Part shown: piece after piece, positions 34,793-44,476 of the stretch
How the letters are laid out: each line of letters begins with the position of its first letter
Position numbering within the stretch: position 1 is the stretch's first letter
Origin: Arthrobacter woluwensis
GTDB taxonomy: Bacteria > Actinomycetota > Actinomycetes > Actinomycetales > Micrococcaceae
Assembly: GCF_030816155.1 (NCBI RefSeq)
Contig: NZ_JAUSXR010000001.1
Location: forward strand, 2,108,001 to 2,172,000
DNA: 64,000 bases
Direction: 5' to 3'
The notes under the pieces: generated by a model
The model's database searches: none
What the model saw: only the letters and a program-made list of their open reading frames with translations
What the model was told of the DNA's origin: nothing
Program-made: the position numbers and the translations under genes

Positions 34793-36136
34793 ATGAGTGA
34801 ACACCAGCCGGAGAACACCCCGCCCACCGAGGCGACGGAACAGACGACTCCTGACGCGGAGTCCGCCGCCTCCGTCCCGGCGCCCACCCCCGCTGCGCCC
34901 GCCTCCCGCGAGGGCGCGGGCGCAGCCGCGGCGAAGCTGCCGGAGGCCGTGGCTGCGGACACGGGTCTGCTCGGCCGGGTCAAGCGGGCCTTCGGCCAGC
35001 TGAAGAAGCCGGTGCCGGGCGCACTGCCCCGGGCGCACTTCGCCCTTCCCGAGGCGAGCGACGACGAGGCCAACCTCACAGAACCGGCCGGACAGGGCTT
35101 CTCGGTGCAGCGTCCGGTGTTGCTGGGATTCATGCTCACCGTGGGCGTCGGGCTGGCGCTGCTGCTCTTCTACGTCGGAAGCCACACCACGCAGCTCATC
35201 CTCTGGATCATCGCGGCGCTGTTCATCGCGCTGGGTCTCGATCCCGTGGTCCGCACCCTGGAGAACCGCAAGGTCCCTCGCCCCGCGGGCATCGTGATCG
35301 TCCTGCTCGGTCTCCTGGCCGTGGTGGGCGGCTTCTTCGCCACCCTGATCCCGACCGTGGTCGACCAGGTCAATCAGATCATCACGCAGGGCCCGGTCTG
35401 GATCAACGACTTCCTGCGCTCGGACTTCTACAACAACCTGAATGAGCAGTTCGGGCTGAAGGACCGCGTGACGGAGGAGATCCAGAAGTTCATCAAGGAC
35501 TCCAGCGCCGTGGGTGGCGTGTTCGGCGGAATCGTCGGCTTCGGCACCTCGGTCGCCAACGGCCTGTTCGGCGCGTTGATCGTCCTCGTCCTCACGCTGT
35601 ACTTCCTGGCGGCGCTGCCGTCCATGAAGTCCTTCGCCTACCGCCTGGCCCCGCGCTCGCGCCGCCCGCGCGTGATGGAGCTTTCTGAGGAGATCACCCG
35701 CTCGGTGGGCAACTACGTGATCGGCCAGGTCTGTGTGGCCCTCCTCAACGCCACCTTCGCGTTCATCGTGATGTCCATCCTGAACGTGCCGTTCTCCGTC
35801 CTGCTCGCGTTCGTGGTGGCGCTGCTCGCCTTCATCCCGCTGGTGGGAGGCCTGATCGCCGGGATCCTCGTGACGCTGGTGTCCTTCACCATGGGCTGGC
35901 AGACGGCCGTCATCTACGCCATCTGCTACTTCGCCTACCTGCAGTTCGAGGCGTACTTCGTCTCGCCGCGCATCATGCAGCGCGCCGTGTCCGTCCCCGG
36001 TTCCGTGGCCGTGATCTCCGTGATCGCCGGTGGCAGCCTTCTCGGAGTGCTCGGCGCCCTGATCGCCATTCCGACCGCCGCGGCGATCATGCTCCTCATC
36101 AAGGAAGTCCTGGTCCCACAGCAGGACCGGAAGTAG
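34793..36136 (+). CDS. AI-2E family transporter
   Basis: 447 aa. The first 100 residues are a disordered Ala/Pro/Glu-rich extension, followed by eight membrane helices of the AI-2E transporter (PerM/TqsA) family: LIPTVVDQVNQIITQGPVWINDF, SVGNYVIGQVCVALLNATFAFI, LLAFIPLVGGLIAGILVTLV and QFEAYFVSPRIMQRAVSVPGS are characteristic. Members export quorum-sensing molecules or act as Na+/H+ antiporters or permeases of other substrates, so the cargo is open. Monocistronic, followed by a hairpin. Confidence 0.9.
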   Translation: MSEHQPENTPPTEATEQTTPDAESAASVPAPTPAAPASREGAGAAAAKLPEAVAADTGLLGRVKRAFGQLKKPVPGALPRAHFALPEASDDEANLTEPAGQGFSVQRPVLLGFMLTVGVGLALLLFYVGSHTTQLILWIIAALFIALGLDPVVRTLENRKVPRPAGIVIVLLGLLAVVGGFFATLIPTVVDQVNQIITQGPVWINDFLRSDFYNNLNEQFGLKDRVTEEIQKFIKDSSAVGGVFGGIVGFGTSVANGLFGALIVLVLTLYFLAALPSMKSFAYRLAPRSRRPRVMELSEEITRSVGNYVIGQVCVALLNATFAFIVMSILNVPFSVLLAFVVALLAFIPLVGGLIAGILVTLVSFTMGWQTAVIYAICYFAYLQFEAYFVSPRIMQRAVSVPGSVAVISVIAGGSLLGVLGALIAIPTAAAIMLLIKEVLVPQQDRK

Positions 36137-36183
36137 CCCCGACGGGAACGCAGCGCTGACCGGAAGAAACAGCCCTGACGAGC

Positions 36184-36215
36184 GAGGGCCCCACCGCTGA
36201 TGCGGTGGGGCCCTC
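36184..36215. terminator. Bidirectional hairpin terminator
   Basis: A 14-bp perfect stem (36184-36197 with 36202-36215), TGAT loop, between the convergent AI-2E and hydrolase genes. Confidence 0.8.
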
Positions 36216-36236
36216 TCCCGTTCGGAGGAGTCCTCG

Positions 36237-37052
36237 CTACTGTCCCTGCGCGGCGGGACCTGCCCACTCGGTGGGCAGCGGCGTGGGAACCTCCGGTGCC
36301 ACGGTCGCCACGATCTCGTTGAGCACCCGCTGCACCTGCTTCTCCCCCACCCAGAGGTGCTTGGCGCCGTCGACGCCGATCACGTCCGCCTGCGGCACCA
36401 GCGCGAACCGCTGTGCGGCCTCCGCCGGCTGCAAGTAGTCGTCATGCTCCGGGACCAGGACCTTCAGCGGCAGACCGCTCGGACCCCAGCGACGCAGTTC
36501 GTCATCGCCCGCACGGTGCAGCGGCGGGGACAGGAGGATCGCGCCCTCGATCGCTTCGGCGGCCGGGCTGACACTGCCGTAGCTGAGCGCGAGTTCCGTG
36601 CCGAAGGACCAGCCGAGGAGCCAGCGCCGCGGGAGTCCACGGTCGACGGCGAAGCGCACCGCCGCCTCGAGGTCGTGGCGTTCGGCAACGCCGCCGTCGA
36701 ACTCACCGTCACTCGTGCCGCGCGGCGAGGAGGTGCCGCGCGTGTTGAAACGCAGCACGGCGATCCCGGCGAGGGCCGGCAGGCGGTAGGACGCCTTCCG
36801 GTAGACGTGGGAGTCCATGAACCCGCCGTGCGTGGGCAGCGGGTGGAGCGTGATGAGGGTGGCGCGGACCTGCCCGTCGGCCGGGAGCGCGAGTTCGCCG
36901 TACAGTGTCAGGCCGTCCGCCGTGCGCAGCTCGATGTTCTCCCGCACGGCCGGAAGAACCGTGGACGCGCGGATGGGCTGCGGCCCTCCCGCGTCGGTGA
37001 AGGTGAGCGTCGCCGGGTCGGCGGGGTCATAGGCGGAGGGCACTGCAGTCAT
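36237..37052 (-). CDS. Alpha/beta hydrolase (dienelactone-hydrolase-like fold)
   Basis: 271 aa from the ATG at 37052; a GTG two codons earlier (37058) is the alternative. LITLHPLPTHGGFMDSHVYR marks the oxyanion region, LRFNTRGTSSPRGTSDGEFDGG follows, and the nucleophile elbow is LLGWSFGTELAL (Ser in GWSFG). The C-terminal VIGVDGAKHLWVGE supplies the histidine. It resembles the YcjY/KaiC-neighbour hydrolases annotated as alpha/beta superfamily hydrolases in actinobacteria. TAGGCT lies 7 nt upstream of the ATG, a leaderless arrangement, which favours 37052 as the start. Confidence 0.8.
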   Translation of the reverse strand: MTAVPSAYDPADPATLTFTDAGGPQPIRASTVLPAVRENIELRTADGLTLYGELALPADGQVRATLITLHPLPTHGGFMDSHVYRKASYRLPALAGIAVLRFNTRGTSSPRGTSDGEFDGGVAERHDLEAAVRFAVDRGLPRRWLLGWSFGTELALSYGSVSPAAEAIEGAILLSPPLHRAGDDELRRWGPSGLPLKVLVPEHDDYLQPAEAAQRFALVPQADVIGVDGAKHLWVGEKQVQRVLNEIVATVAPEVPTPLPTEWAGPAAQGQ

Positions 37053-37059
37053 GCTCACA

Positions 37060-37065
37060 AGCCTA
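37060..37065 (-). promoter_or_regulatory. -10 box TAGGCT for leaderless hydrolase gene
   Basis: TAGGCT on the minus strand, 7 nt before the ATG at 37052. Confidence 0.5.
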
Positions 37066-37113
37066 AGTCAGGACCACCCGCCGTCGCGCCGGGTGACGGA
37101 GCACGACGGCCCT

Positions 37114-37455
37114 TCAGCGGTACCGGTAGCTGCGGCCCGTCCAGCAGCGCGTGTGCCAGTGGCGGCGTTCATTGATGCCGGCCTGCTCGCCGAAGAGGTG
37201 GTCTTCCTCCCACACCACCAGGTGAGCGAGACCGGGCGGGATCTGCCGATGGCAGCCGGGGCAGGTGTACTCCTTGCCGGCCCTGAGCGCCGTCATCGTG
37301 CGGACCATCCAGACACCGTCCGGGGCCACCTCCCGCCGGTCGATGCCGATCCGCGCGCGCTCCAGTCCTTCGAGCGGAGCAGGCGCCCCACCACGCTTGC
37401 CGCTCCCGGTAGGCGTGCTCCCGGGACGACGGCGGGGACGGTTGCTGCGGGGCAT
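37114..37455 (-). CDS. Small Cys/His-rich protein, putative zinc binder
   Basis: 113 aa. The first 35 residues are Arg/Pro/Gly-rich (MPRSNRPRRRPGSTPTGSGK), followed by a core with a likely zinc site: YTCPGCHRQIPPGLAHLVVW and RRHWHTRCWTGRSYRYR (CxxC ... HxxxC). The spacing is reminiscent of HNH-like or treble-clef fingers, but no catalytic motif is certain. Similar proteins occur across Micrococcaceae (recalled, not checked); function unknown. The ATG at 37455 was chosen over the long frame to 38235, which is antisense or shadow sequence under the lipase gene. Confidence 0.7.
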   Translation of the reverse strand: MPRSNRPRRRPGSTPTGSGKRGGAPAPLEGLERARIGIDRREVAPDGVWMVRTMTALRAGKEYTCPGCHRQIPPGLAHLVVWEEDHLFGEQAGINERRHWHTRCWTGRSYRYR

Positions 37456-37538
37456 GGTTCCATTGTGCCAAAGCCGTGGCCGCCGGACCGCCGCTGTGTC
37501 GCCCCGGGACGTGCCCGGAACCTTGCGGGATAAGCCGG

Positions 37539-38801
37539 TCAGCGCAGCGCGACGACGGGTTCCCCGCCCAGCAGGCCCGTGCCGGAACGCGCGCAGCTTC
37601 CGCCCTTCGGAGCGCCCTGGTTGTAGGCCTGGCGCAGGCAGGACCGCAAGGCCAGCTGGCCCCAGTAGTTGGGGTGCAGGGACTCCTGGACGAAGTAATC
37701 CGAGTTCGCGGTGCTGACGGTGCGGATCTGGTTCACCCACTCGGTGGCGTCGGAGGCGCCGGCCTGGGTCCAGGACGTCACGCCCTTCTCTTCCAGCAGC
37801 CCCACGGTGTTCTCGCAGAGCCTCCGGCCCGAGAAGAGCGAGGTGACATCCAGGGTCTTCACATTGCTCAGCCCGCTCTGCGCGACGGCCTGAGTGACGG
37901 CGCCGTTGATGGCGGGCAGGAGGGTGTTCGCCGCGTAGTCGACGTCGGCGTCCCACAGTCCGCATCCTCCGGTGTTCTGCCGGGTGTAGCCGCTCTGGCC
38001 GTAGCGCATCGCGCCGCTCGCCGGCAGCGGCGACGGGTAATTCTGCACGAGGAGTGTCCACGAACCGTCGCTGTACCCCGCGTTCCGCATGGCGGTGCGG
38101 ATGTTCTGCATCGCCGTCGCGATCTTGCCGGTGTTTGCGGCGACCGTGCTGGAACTCATGGCGGTGGCGACCGTGCTCCCGTTCTTGCAGTACTTCGGGC
38201 TCCAGCTGAAGGAGGTCAGGAAGTCCGTGACGCATTCCTGCATGATCGTGCCGAACTCGAAGTCGTTGCCTCCGATCGAGAGCGCCACCATCTTCACGTT
38301 GTGATTCGTGGCGAAGTTCTGAAGCATGAGCGCCTGGCCCTGCTGACCACCGGCGTTGTAGAAGTCCAGGCCGGGCTTGAAGTAGCCGCTCGAATTGGTG
38401 AAGGTCGAGGTGCGCGCCCCGGAGCAGGCGAGGTTCATACTGTTCACCCCTCCCCCGATGCTCACTTCAGCCGAGTGGCTCCGGTGGCACCGGGCGATGG
38501 TCTCGGCGGTGTTCGAAGCGTTGTCGTTGTAGGCGCTCGCGCCCAGAGCATCGACCGTGCCGGCACCGCCGTTGGTGTTCCCGGCCCAGCGTCCCGCCTC
38601 CCCCGAGATGTAGGAGTCCCCGACGGAGACCACCCACGGATCACCTGCGCCGGGACTGTCTGCGCTGGCGGCAGGCGTGACGGCCAGCAGGGAGCCGAAC
38701 GCCAGGGCGGCGATGCCCAATGTCGAGGTCAGTCCTGTTGTCCGTGTTGTGGTCAGTGCTGGAACAAGACGGGAACGCATCCCGCGGGCATGATGCTGCA
38801 T
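37539..38801 (-). CDS. Secreted SGNH/GDSL hydrolase (lipase/esterase-like)
   Basis: 420 aa. The N-terminal 47 residues are a signal peptide with a hydrophobic core LTSTLGIAALAFGSLLAV and a cleavage motif ASA after residue 47. The SGNH blocks follow: block I VSVGDSYISGE (Ser63), block III SIGGNDFEFG, and block V near the end, ESLHPNYWGQ (Asp/His dyad with Glu at the usual Asp position). Six or more cysteines suggest disulphides in the exported enzyme, as in Streptomyces-type lipases and cutinases of the SGNH clan. AGGAG lies 10 nt before the ATG. The upstream region contains a TTACCAACGAGTAA palindrome. Confidence 0.88.
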   Translation of the reverse strand: MQHHARGMRSRLVPALTTTRTTGLTSTLGIAALAFGSLLAVTPAASADSPGAGDPWVVSVGDSYISGEAGRWAGNTNGGAGTVDALGASAYNDNASNTAETIARCHRSHSAEVSIGGGVNSMNLACSGARTSTFTNSSGYFKPGLDFYNAGGQQGQALMLQNFATNHNVKMVALSIGGNDFEFGTIMQECVTDFLTSFSWSPKYCKNGSTVATAMSSSTVAANTGKIATAMQNIRTAMRNAGYSDGSWTLLVQNYPSPLPASGAMRYGQSGYTRQNTGGCGLWDADVDYAANTLLPAINGAVTQAVAQSGLSNVKTLDVTSLFSGRRLCENTVGLLEEKGVTSWTQAGASDATEWVNQIRTVSTANSDYFVQESLHPNYWGQLALRSCLRQAYNQGAPKGGSCARSGTGLLGGEPVVALR

Positions 38802-38882
38802 GTCTGGAGACTCCTGGTCGGTGACGCGTCCCCGGGTCCGATGGTCCGGCGGACGGCCCCGGCGGTGGGGCCGAGACTGAAA

Positions 38883-38896
38883 TTACCAACGAGTAA
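38883..38896 (-). promoter_or_regulatory. Palindrome upstream of the lipase gene (candidate regulator site)
   Basis: TTAC-CAACGA-GTAA, 82 bp upstream of the lipase ATG in a 264-bp intergenic region shared with divergent nucS. Its shape is like a TetR-family operator; no cognate regulator is adjacent. Confidence 0.35.
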
Positions 38897-39052
38897 CCCG
38901 GCTGCCCAGAGGTCCCGAGGAGTTCCGACGAAGAGTTCATGGAGCGCTCTCGCACCGTTCAGATGACGTTCGTCAGGAGCGCGGGAGGTTCACCCGCGCG
39001 ACCCGGCGCGCACAGGGCCGTGGCCCGCACGCCCGTTCGCTGCCCGAGCCGG

Positions 39053-39058
39053 TATTGT
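39053..39058 (+). promoter_or_regulatory. -10 box TATTGT for leaderless nucS
   Basis: TATTGT ends 7 nt before the GTG at 39066; no Shine-Dalgarno sequence. Confidence 0.5.
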
Positions 39059-39065
39059 TCTGTGC

Positions 39066-39761
39066 GTGCGTTTGGTGATTGCTCAGTGCTCCGTGGACTA
39101 TGTCGGCCGGCTCAAGGCCCATCTGCCGTTGGCTAAGCGCCTCCTGGTGGTCAAGGCGGACGGTTCCGTCCTCGTCCACTCCGACGGCGGCTCCTACAAG
39201 CCCCTCAACTGGATGAGCCCGCCCGCCACCCTGCGGGTCCAGGCCCCTGAGGACACGGAGCTGGAGACCGGCGTTTCCGAGCAGTGGGTGGTGCAGTCCG
39301 CCAAGACCGACGACCGGCTGATCGTCAATATCCACGAGATCTTCCACGACACCGCCCACGACCTCGGCGTCGATCCCGGGCTGATCAAGGACGGCGTCGA
39401 GGCCGACCTCCAGCGGCTTCTCGCCGAACAGATCGAATTGCTCGGGACCGGATACAGCCTCATCCGCCGTGAGTACTTCACCGCGATCGGCCCTGTCGAC
39501 ATTCTGGCGCGCGACGCCGCCGGCGCCACCGTCGCGATCGAGCTCAAGCGCCGCGGCGACATCGACGGCGTCGAACAGCTCACCCGGTACCTCGAACTGC
39601 TCAACAGGGACCCGGTGCTCGCCCCCGTGCGCGGCATCTTCGCCGCCCAGCAGATCAAGCCGCAGGCCCGGGTGCTCGCACAGGACCGCGGCATCGACTG
39701 CGTGACGCTCGACTACGACGCGATGCGCGGCGTGGACGACGCGGAGAGCCGGCTGTTCTAG
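39066..39761 (+). CDS. nucS: Mismatch-specific endonuclease NucS (EndoMS)
   Basis: 231 aa. NucS cleaves both strands at mismatches and is the mismatch-repair enzyme of actinobacteria, which lack MutS/MutL. The N-terminal DNA-binding beta domain begins [20 protein letters not shown]. The RecB-like nuclease domain carries [38 protein letters not shown] (Asp and ExK residues), and the C-terminus is [19 protein letters not shown] start. A decayed copy of its last 30 codons lies at 40654-40746, on the far side of a low-GC segment, suggesting an insertion at the gene's 3' end. Confidence 0.95.
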   Translation: MRLVIAQCSVDYVGRLKAHLPLAKRLLVVKADGSVLVHSDGGSYKPLNWMSPPATLRVQAPEDTELETGVSEQWVVQSAKTDDRLIVNIHEIFHDTAHDLGVDPGLIKDGVEADLQRLLAEQIELLGTGYSLIRREYFTAIGPVDILARDAAGATVAIELKRRGDIDGVEQLTRYLELLNRDPVLAPVRGIFAAQQIKPQARVLAQDRGIDCVTLDYDAMRGVDDAESRLF

Positions 39762-39840
39762 GTACCTTGCTGAACCTAAGAATTTGGATCTCCACAGCCT
39801 TGCTCGCGGAAACGAAGGATCCGCTCCCTATGCCGGCGCG

Positions 39841-39856
39841 ACCAAGTTAACTTGGT
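39841..39856. repeat. 16-bp perfect palindrome in the low-GC segment
   Basis: ACCAAGTTAACTTGGT, 80 bp after the nucS stop. It may be an operator, a recombination site or the stem of a short terminator. Confidence 0.55.
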
Positions 39857-39892
39857 GATCGCTGAATCCTTCAAGGTGAGACGAGACTACGA

Positions 39893-39914
39893 ATCGCATC
39901 CGGGAAGATGCGAT
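39893..39914 (-). terminator. Hairpin downstream of the accessory ORF
   Basis: ATCGCATC (39893-39900) pairs with GATGCGAT (39907-39914) around 6 nt, 12 bp after the 176-aa ORF's stop. Confidence 0.5.
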
Positions 39915-39925
39915 ATCGGCACAAA

Positions 39926-40456
39926 TCACGCAATCACTTCAGACTCATCGAAACCGTAGGGACGCTCGAGTCCATACTTCGCGTAGACATCTTTGTCGTC
40001 CTCATGAAGACCTCCACTGGTGCTTCGCGTCCAAGTTGTCCCTTTCGCGTCTCGAAAGGTGACCTTGGCGTATGGCACAGCGCTCATGCCAGCCCAGCCC
40101 TGGCCCAGGACCGCGCGGACCGTCGTCCTCGGAGGCACAACTCGCATGAGTCGACTGAAATCGCGGCCTTGACTCTTAGAGGAGCTCCAATCGTCGGGCT
40201 TATTCAAGATGAGTGCAGCGAATACCTCGTAAATAACGGCACCCGAGTCGTTTCGCACGCAAACGCTATTGCTCGCCACGTCGAACCACGCTGTCACTTG
40301 TGATGCTTGCAAACTGTGAGCTTCACTGCGACGCCGCTTGAACTCCAGCCGAAGCTGTACCACCGCAAATACGAGCGCGCCCGCTGTCGCAATCCCTGAC
40401 ACCCAGCCTGCTGCGTCCCCCCAGTCGATCGTTCTCCACCAGTCCCAGAAGAGCAT
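39926..40456 (-). CDS. Accessory membrane-anchored protein, unknown function
   Basis: 176 aa, not recognised. Trp-rich start (MLFWDWWRTIDWGD), one membrane segment at about 13-35 (AAGWVSGIATAGALVFAVVQLRL), a basic junction (EFKRRRSEAH) and a cytosolic domain of about 130 residues with alternating beta-like segments (NSVCVRNDSGAVIYEVFAAL, YAKVTFRDAKGTTWTRS). Base composition is lower in GC than neighbouring genes. TAATAT lies 6 nt before the ATG, so it is probably expressed from a leaderless transcript. The N-TM plus small soluble domain shape is common in accessory and phage-defence genes, but nothing identifies it as such. Confidence 0.6.
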   Translation of the reverse strand: MLFWDWWRTIDWGDAAGWVSGIATAGALVFAVVQLRLEFKRRRSEAHSLQASQVTAWFDVASNSVCVRNDSGAVIYEVFAALILNKPDDWSSSKSQGRDFSRLMRVVPPRTTVRAVLGQGWAGMSAVPYAKVTFRDAKGTTWTRSTSGGLHEDDKDVYAKYGLERPYGFDESEVIA

Positions 40457-40462
40457 GGACCA

Positions 40463-40468
40463 ATATTA
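40463..40468 (-). promoter_or_regulatory. -10 box TAATAT for leaderless accessory ORF
   Basis: TAATAT on the minus strand, 6 nt before the ATG at 40456, no Shine-Dalgarno sequence. Confidence 0.5.
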
Positions 40469-40653
40469 GCCGGACCGTTCACTCGGGAGGTGGAGTTGTG
40501 CAGGCGACAACAGGCCTGACGACTGAAATTGTCTTCGAACAACCGAGATTTCAGTCTCTTTCCGGTCAGAACGACCTTCGACCTGTAGCTGAACTCGGCA
40601 CTAACAATAATCGGTCAGTCTGAGATGACCATCCCATCTGCATTGTTGAATAA

Positions 40654-40746
40654 GTGCAAAGCCGGACCGCCCAGGAGCACAGCGTGATCGACTGCGCGCC
40701 CCTGGACTGCGACGCCATGCGGAACGTGGGCGCTGCGGAAGGCTAC
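40654..40746 (+). pseudogene. Decayed copy of the nucS 3' end
   Basis: Read in frame this gives AQEHSVIDCAPLDCDAMRNV then GAAEGYL, against [19 protein letters not shown] and DDAESRL at the end of NucS. It shares the 10-mer ATCGACTGCG (39693-39702 in nucS, 40687-40696 here), has one in-frame codon insertion and no stop at the expected place. It has no start of its own and is not a separate gene. Confidence 0.7.
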
Positions 40747-40849
40747 CTGCCCCGAGCGCCACCTCCCGCGCTGGTTCCACTCCGCCTGAGGACGGCAAGC
40801 CGGCGCCACCCCAAGCAGGTCACGCTTCAACCGTCCGCGGTCCTGCCCG

Positions 40850-40855
40850 TAGACT
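40850..40855 (+). promoter_or_regulatory. -10 box TAGACT for leaderless nagA
   Basis: TAGACT ends 6 nt before the nagA ATG at 40862; TTCAAC 18 bp further upstream is a weak -35. Confidence 0.55.
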
Positions 40856-40861
40856 CATGGC

Positions 40862-42094
40862 ATGCCTCTGGACAGCACCTCTTCACCTGATGGACAGCGC
40901 GTCATCCTGCGCGGCCGCATCGTCTCCGACGGCGACTCCCTCGCTGACGGACTGGTGGCCATCGCGGACGGCAGGATCGTCCACGCCGGGCCCGCGGAGG
41001 GCTTCTCAGACCCGGCCTTCGATGGCGTGGAGCCCACGCCCCTGCCCGACGGCGCCATCCTGATCCCCGGCCTGGTCGACATCCACTGCCACGGCGGAAA
41101 CGGCGGTGACTTCCCCTCGGGGCAGGAAGACTCCGCCCGGACCGCCATCGACTTCCTGCACCGCGCCGGCACCACCTCGCTCCTCGCGAGCATGGTCACC
41201 GCGTCCCGCGAGGATCTTCTCCAGGGCATCGGCCTCTACGTCGATCTGACCGAGGAAGGACTCCTTGAAGGCATCCACCTCGAAGGTCCCTTCCTGTCCG
41301 AGGCCCGCTGCGGAGCGCAGAACCCCGCCTTCCTGCTGAATCCGGATCTGGAGCTCGCCGAGGAGCTCATCCTCGCCGCCAACGGCAAGCTCCGCACCAT
41401 GACCTACGCCCCGGAACTGCCGGGAGCGGCGGAGCTCGTGGACCTGCTGACCACCCACGGCGTGGTTCCGTCGCTCGGTCACACCGATTCCGATGACCCC
41501 ACCGCCGCCAGCTCCCTGGCCGCCGCACGGGACGGCCTCGCCGCCGCGGGTTTCGACGGTTCCACGAGCCGCCCGACCGTCACCCACCTGTTCAACGGCA
41601 TGCGGCCCATCCACCACCGCGATCCCGGCCCCGTGACGGCGTGCCTCCGCGCCGCCCAGGCCGGGCGCGCCGCCGTCGAGCTCGTGGCCGACAACACCCA
41701 CCTCGACCCCCAGACCACGCTGACCGTCTTCGAGCTGGTGGGCTCTGCGAATGTGCTGCTCGTGACGGATTCCATGGCCGCCGCCGGCCTGAGCGACGGG
41801 CACTACATGCTCGGCCCCTCCCCTGTCACTGTCGCGGACGGGGTCGCGACCCTCGACGCCACCGGGTCGATCGCGGGTGGCACCGCCACGCTGCTTCAAG
41901 TGGTCCAGCGGACCGTCGCCGCCGGCGTCCCCCTCGCCGACGCCGTCCGCTCGGCGACGGCCGTCCCCGCGGACGTCCTGGGACTCGATGACGAAGTGGG
42001 GAGCCTGCGGCGCGGCCTGCGTGCCGACGTCGTGGTGCTCGACGCCGATCTCCAGCTCCAGCGCGTCATGCGCCAGGGGGAATGGCTCGGCTGA
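40862..42094 (+). CDS. nagA: N-acetylglucosamine-6-phosphate deacetylase
   Basis: 410 aa. Deacetylates GlcNAc-6-phosphate, feeding NagB. Amidohydrolase fold: LVDIHCHGGNGGDF (HxH), GIHLEGPFLSEARCGAQNP (Glu metal ligand), PSLGHTDSD, THLFNGMRPIHHRDPG and the catalytic Asp in LLVTDSMAAAG. Expressed alone from a leaderless promoter and ended by a strong hairpin. Its promoter lies about 100 bp downstream of the nucS relic. Confidence 0.95.
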   Translation: MPLDSTSSPDGQRVILRGRIVSDGDSLADGLVAIADGRIVHAGPAEGFSDPAFDGVEPTPLPDGAILIPGLVDIHCHGGNGGDFPSGQEDSARTAIDFLHRAGTTSLLASMVTASREDLLQGIGLYVDLTEEGLLEGIHLEGPFLSEARCGAQNPAFLLNPDLELAEELILAANGKLRTMTYAPELPGAAELVDLLTTHGVVPSLGHTDSDDPTAASSLAAARDGLAAAGFDGSTSRPTVTHLFNGMRPIHHRDPGPVTACLRAAQAGRAAVELVADNTHLDPQTTLTVFELVGSANVLLVTDSMAAAGLSDGHYMLGPSPVTVADGVATLDATGSIAGGTATLLQVVQRTVAAGVPLADAVRSATAVPADVLGLDDEVGSLRRGLRADVVVLDADLQLQRVMRQGEWLG

Positions 42095-42116
42095 GCCGCA
42101 CGACCCTCAGAAATGC

Positions 42117-42176
42117 CGAAGGCCGGGCCGTGTGCCGCCGTGGAGAATCCCACAGCGGCACACGGCCCGGCCTTCG
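42117..42176. terminator. Bidirectional hairpin terminator
   Basis: A 22-bp perfect stem (42117-42138 with 42155-42176) between the convergent nagA and DUF2550 genes. Confidence 0.85.
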
Positions 42177-42207
42177 TCGTTCCCGGGAGGTGCTCCCGGG
42201 CACGTGC

Positions 42208-42639
42208 TCAGTCGAGCCGGTTGAGTCCCGGTCTCGGCCCGGCTTCCAGCCAGGAGGAGAGCCCCGTGTACTCATCGAAACGCATCGCGAGCAGCACTTC
42301 CTGACCCTCATAGCTCAGCTCCACGATCACCGAGCCCGGCTGGATCCTGGAGGACTCCGCCTCGCCCGGTTCACGCCGTCGCACCAGATCAAGCTGGTTG
42401 CGCTCGAAGCTGTAGCGCGGCGTGGGACTCAGGGAGAACATCTTGAACCACTCGAGTTCCGAGCCCTGGAAACGACAAACCCCCATCTGCCAGCGGCCGT
42501 TGGCCAGGCAGATGGAGGCGTCAATGGTGCCCAGGGCGCGCCGCAGATTGACGCGGCGCACCCCTACCAGGCACAGAGCACCGATGATGATCGCGAGGAT
42601 CGCTGCGATGCCCAGAGTGACAATGACCGAATCACCCAT
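42208..42639 (-). CDS. DUF2550 membrane protein
   Basis: 143 aa: one N-terminal membrane helix (VTLGIAAILAIIIGALCLV) followed by a small cytosolic domain (GTIDASICLANGRWQMGVCRF, FERNQLDLVRRREPG). Conserved directly downstream of atpC in actinobacteria, function unknown. The 20-bp gap after atpC suggests co-transcription with the ATP synthase genes. Confidence 0.85.
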   Translation of the reverse strand: MGDSVIVTLGIAAILAIIIGALCLVGVRRVNLRRALGTIDASICLANGRWQMGVCRFQGSELEWFKMFSLSPTPRYSFERNQLDLVRRREPGEAESSRIQPGSVIVELSYEGQEVLLAMRFDEYTGLSSWLEAGPRPGLNRLD

Positions 42640-42659
42640 CTAGCGCGGACTATTCAGCC

Positions 42660-42935
42660 CTACGCCGCGGCGGAATCGTTGAGCTGAGCATTGTCAGCCA
42701 CGATCACCACTCGGTCATTGTCAACGGAGAAGAATCCCCCATCCACGGTGACGTGGATGCGGCTGCCCGTGACCGGCTCGATGGACAGCTCACCTTCCGC
42801 GAGGATCGCCAGAACCGGCGCGTGCCCGGGGAGGATGCCGATCGCGCCATCGCTGGTGCGGGCGTTGACCACCTTGGCCGCGCCGGACCACACGAAGTGG
42901 TCCGCCGCGACGACCTCAACGTCGAGCTCAGCCAT
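42660..42935 (-). CDS. atpC: ATP synthase F1 subunit epsilon
   Basis: 91 aa, only the N-terminal beta-sandwich (VEVVAADHFVWSGAAKVVNA, GILPGHAPVLAILAEGEL); the C-terminal inhibitory helices are short or absent, as in many actinobacteria. Part of the central stalk. It follows atpD by 2 bp. Confidence 0.92.
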   Translation of the reverse strand: MAELDVEVVAADHFVWSGAAKVVNARTSDGAIGILPGHAPVLAILAEGELSIEPVTGSRIHVTVDGGFFSVDNDRVVIVADNAQLNDSAAA

Positions 42936-42937
42936 GA

Positions 42938-44476
<1,539 letters not shown>

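Larger units (their letters stand above)
39762..40653. mobile_element. Probable ancient insertion in the 3' end of nucS
   Basis: A stretch of about 890 bp with roughly 50-55% GC by eye, against about two thirds outside. It lies between the intact nucS stop and a second, decayed nucS 3' end in the same orientation. It carries one ORF (176 aa, minus strand), a 16-bp palindrome (39841-39856) and a small hairpin (39893-39914). No integrase, transposase or terminal inverted repeats were seen, so the mechanism is inferred from the duplicated gene end. The region from 40457 to 40653 has no gene. Confidence 0.5.

Noticed and set aside
37456..38235. Long N-terminal extension of the small Cys/His protein
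   Set aside because: It is an alternate frame of the secreted SGNH hydrolase, which has a clear signal peptide and catalytic blocks.
40654..40890. Small plus-strand ORF of 78 codons
   Set aside because: Its first part is the nucS relic and the rest runs into nagA in the wrong frame; no start signal.
28320..42094. nagB and nagA as one operon
   Set aside because: They are 12 kb apart on opposite strands with separate promoters and terminators.
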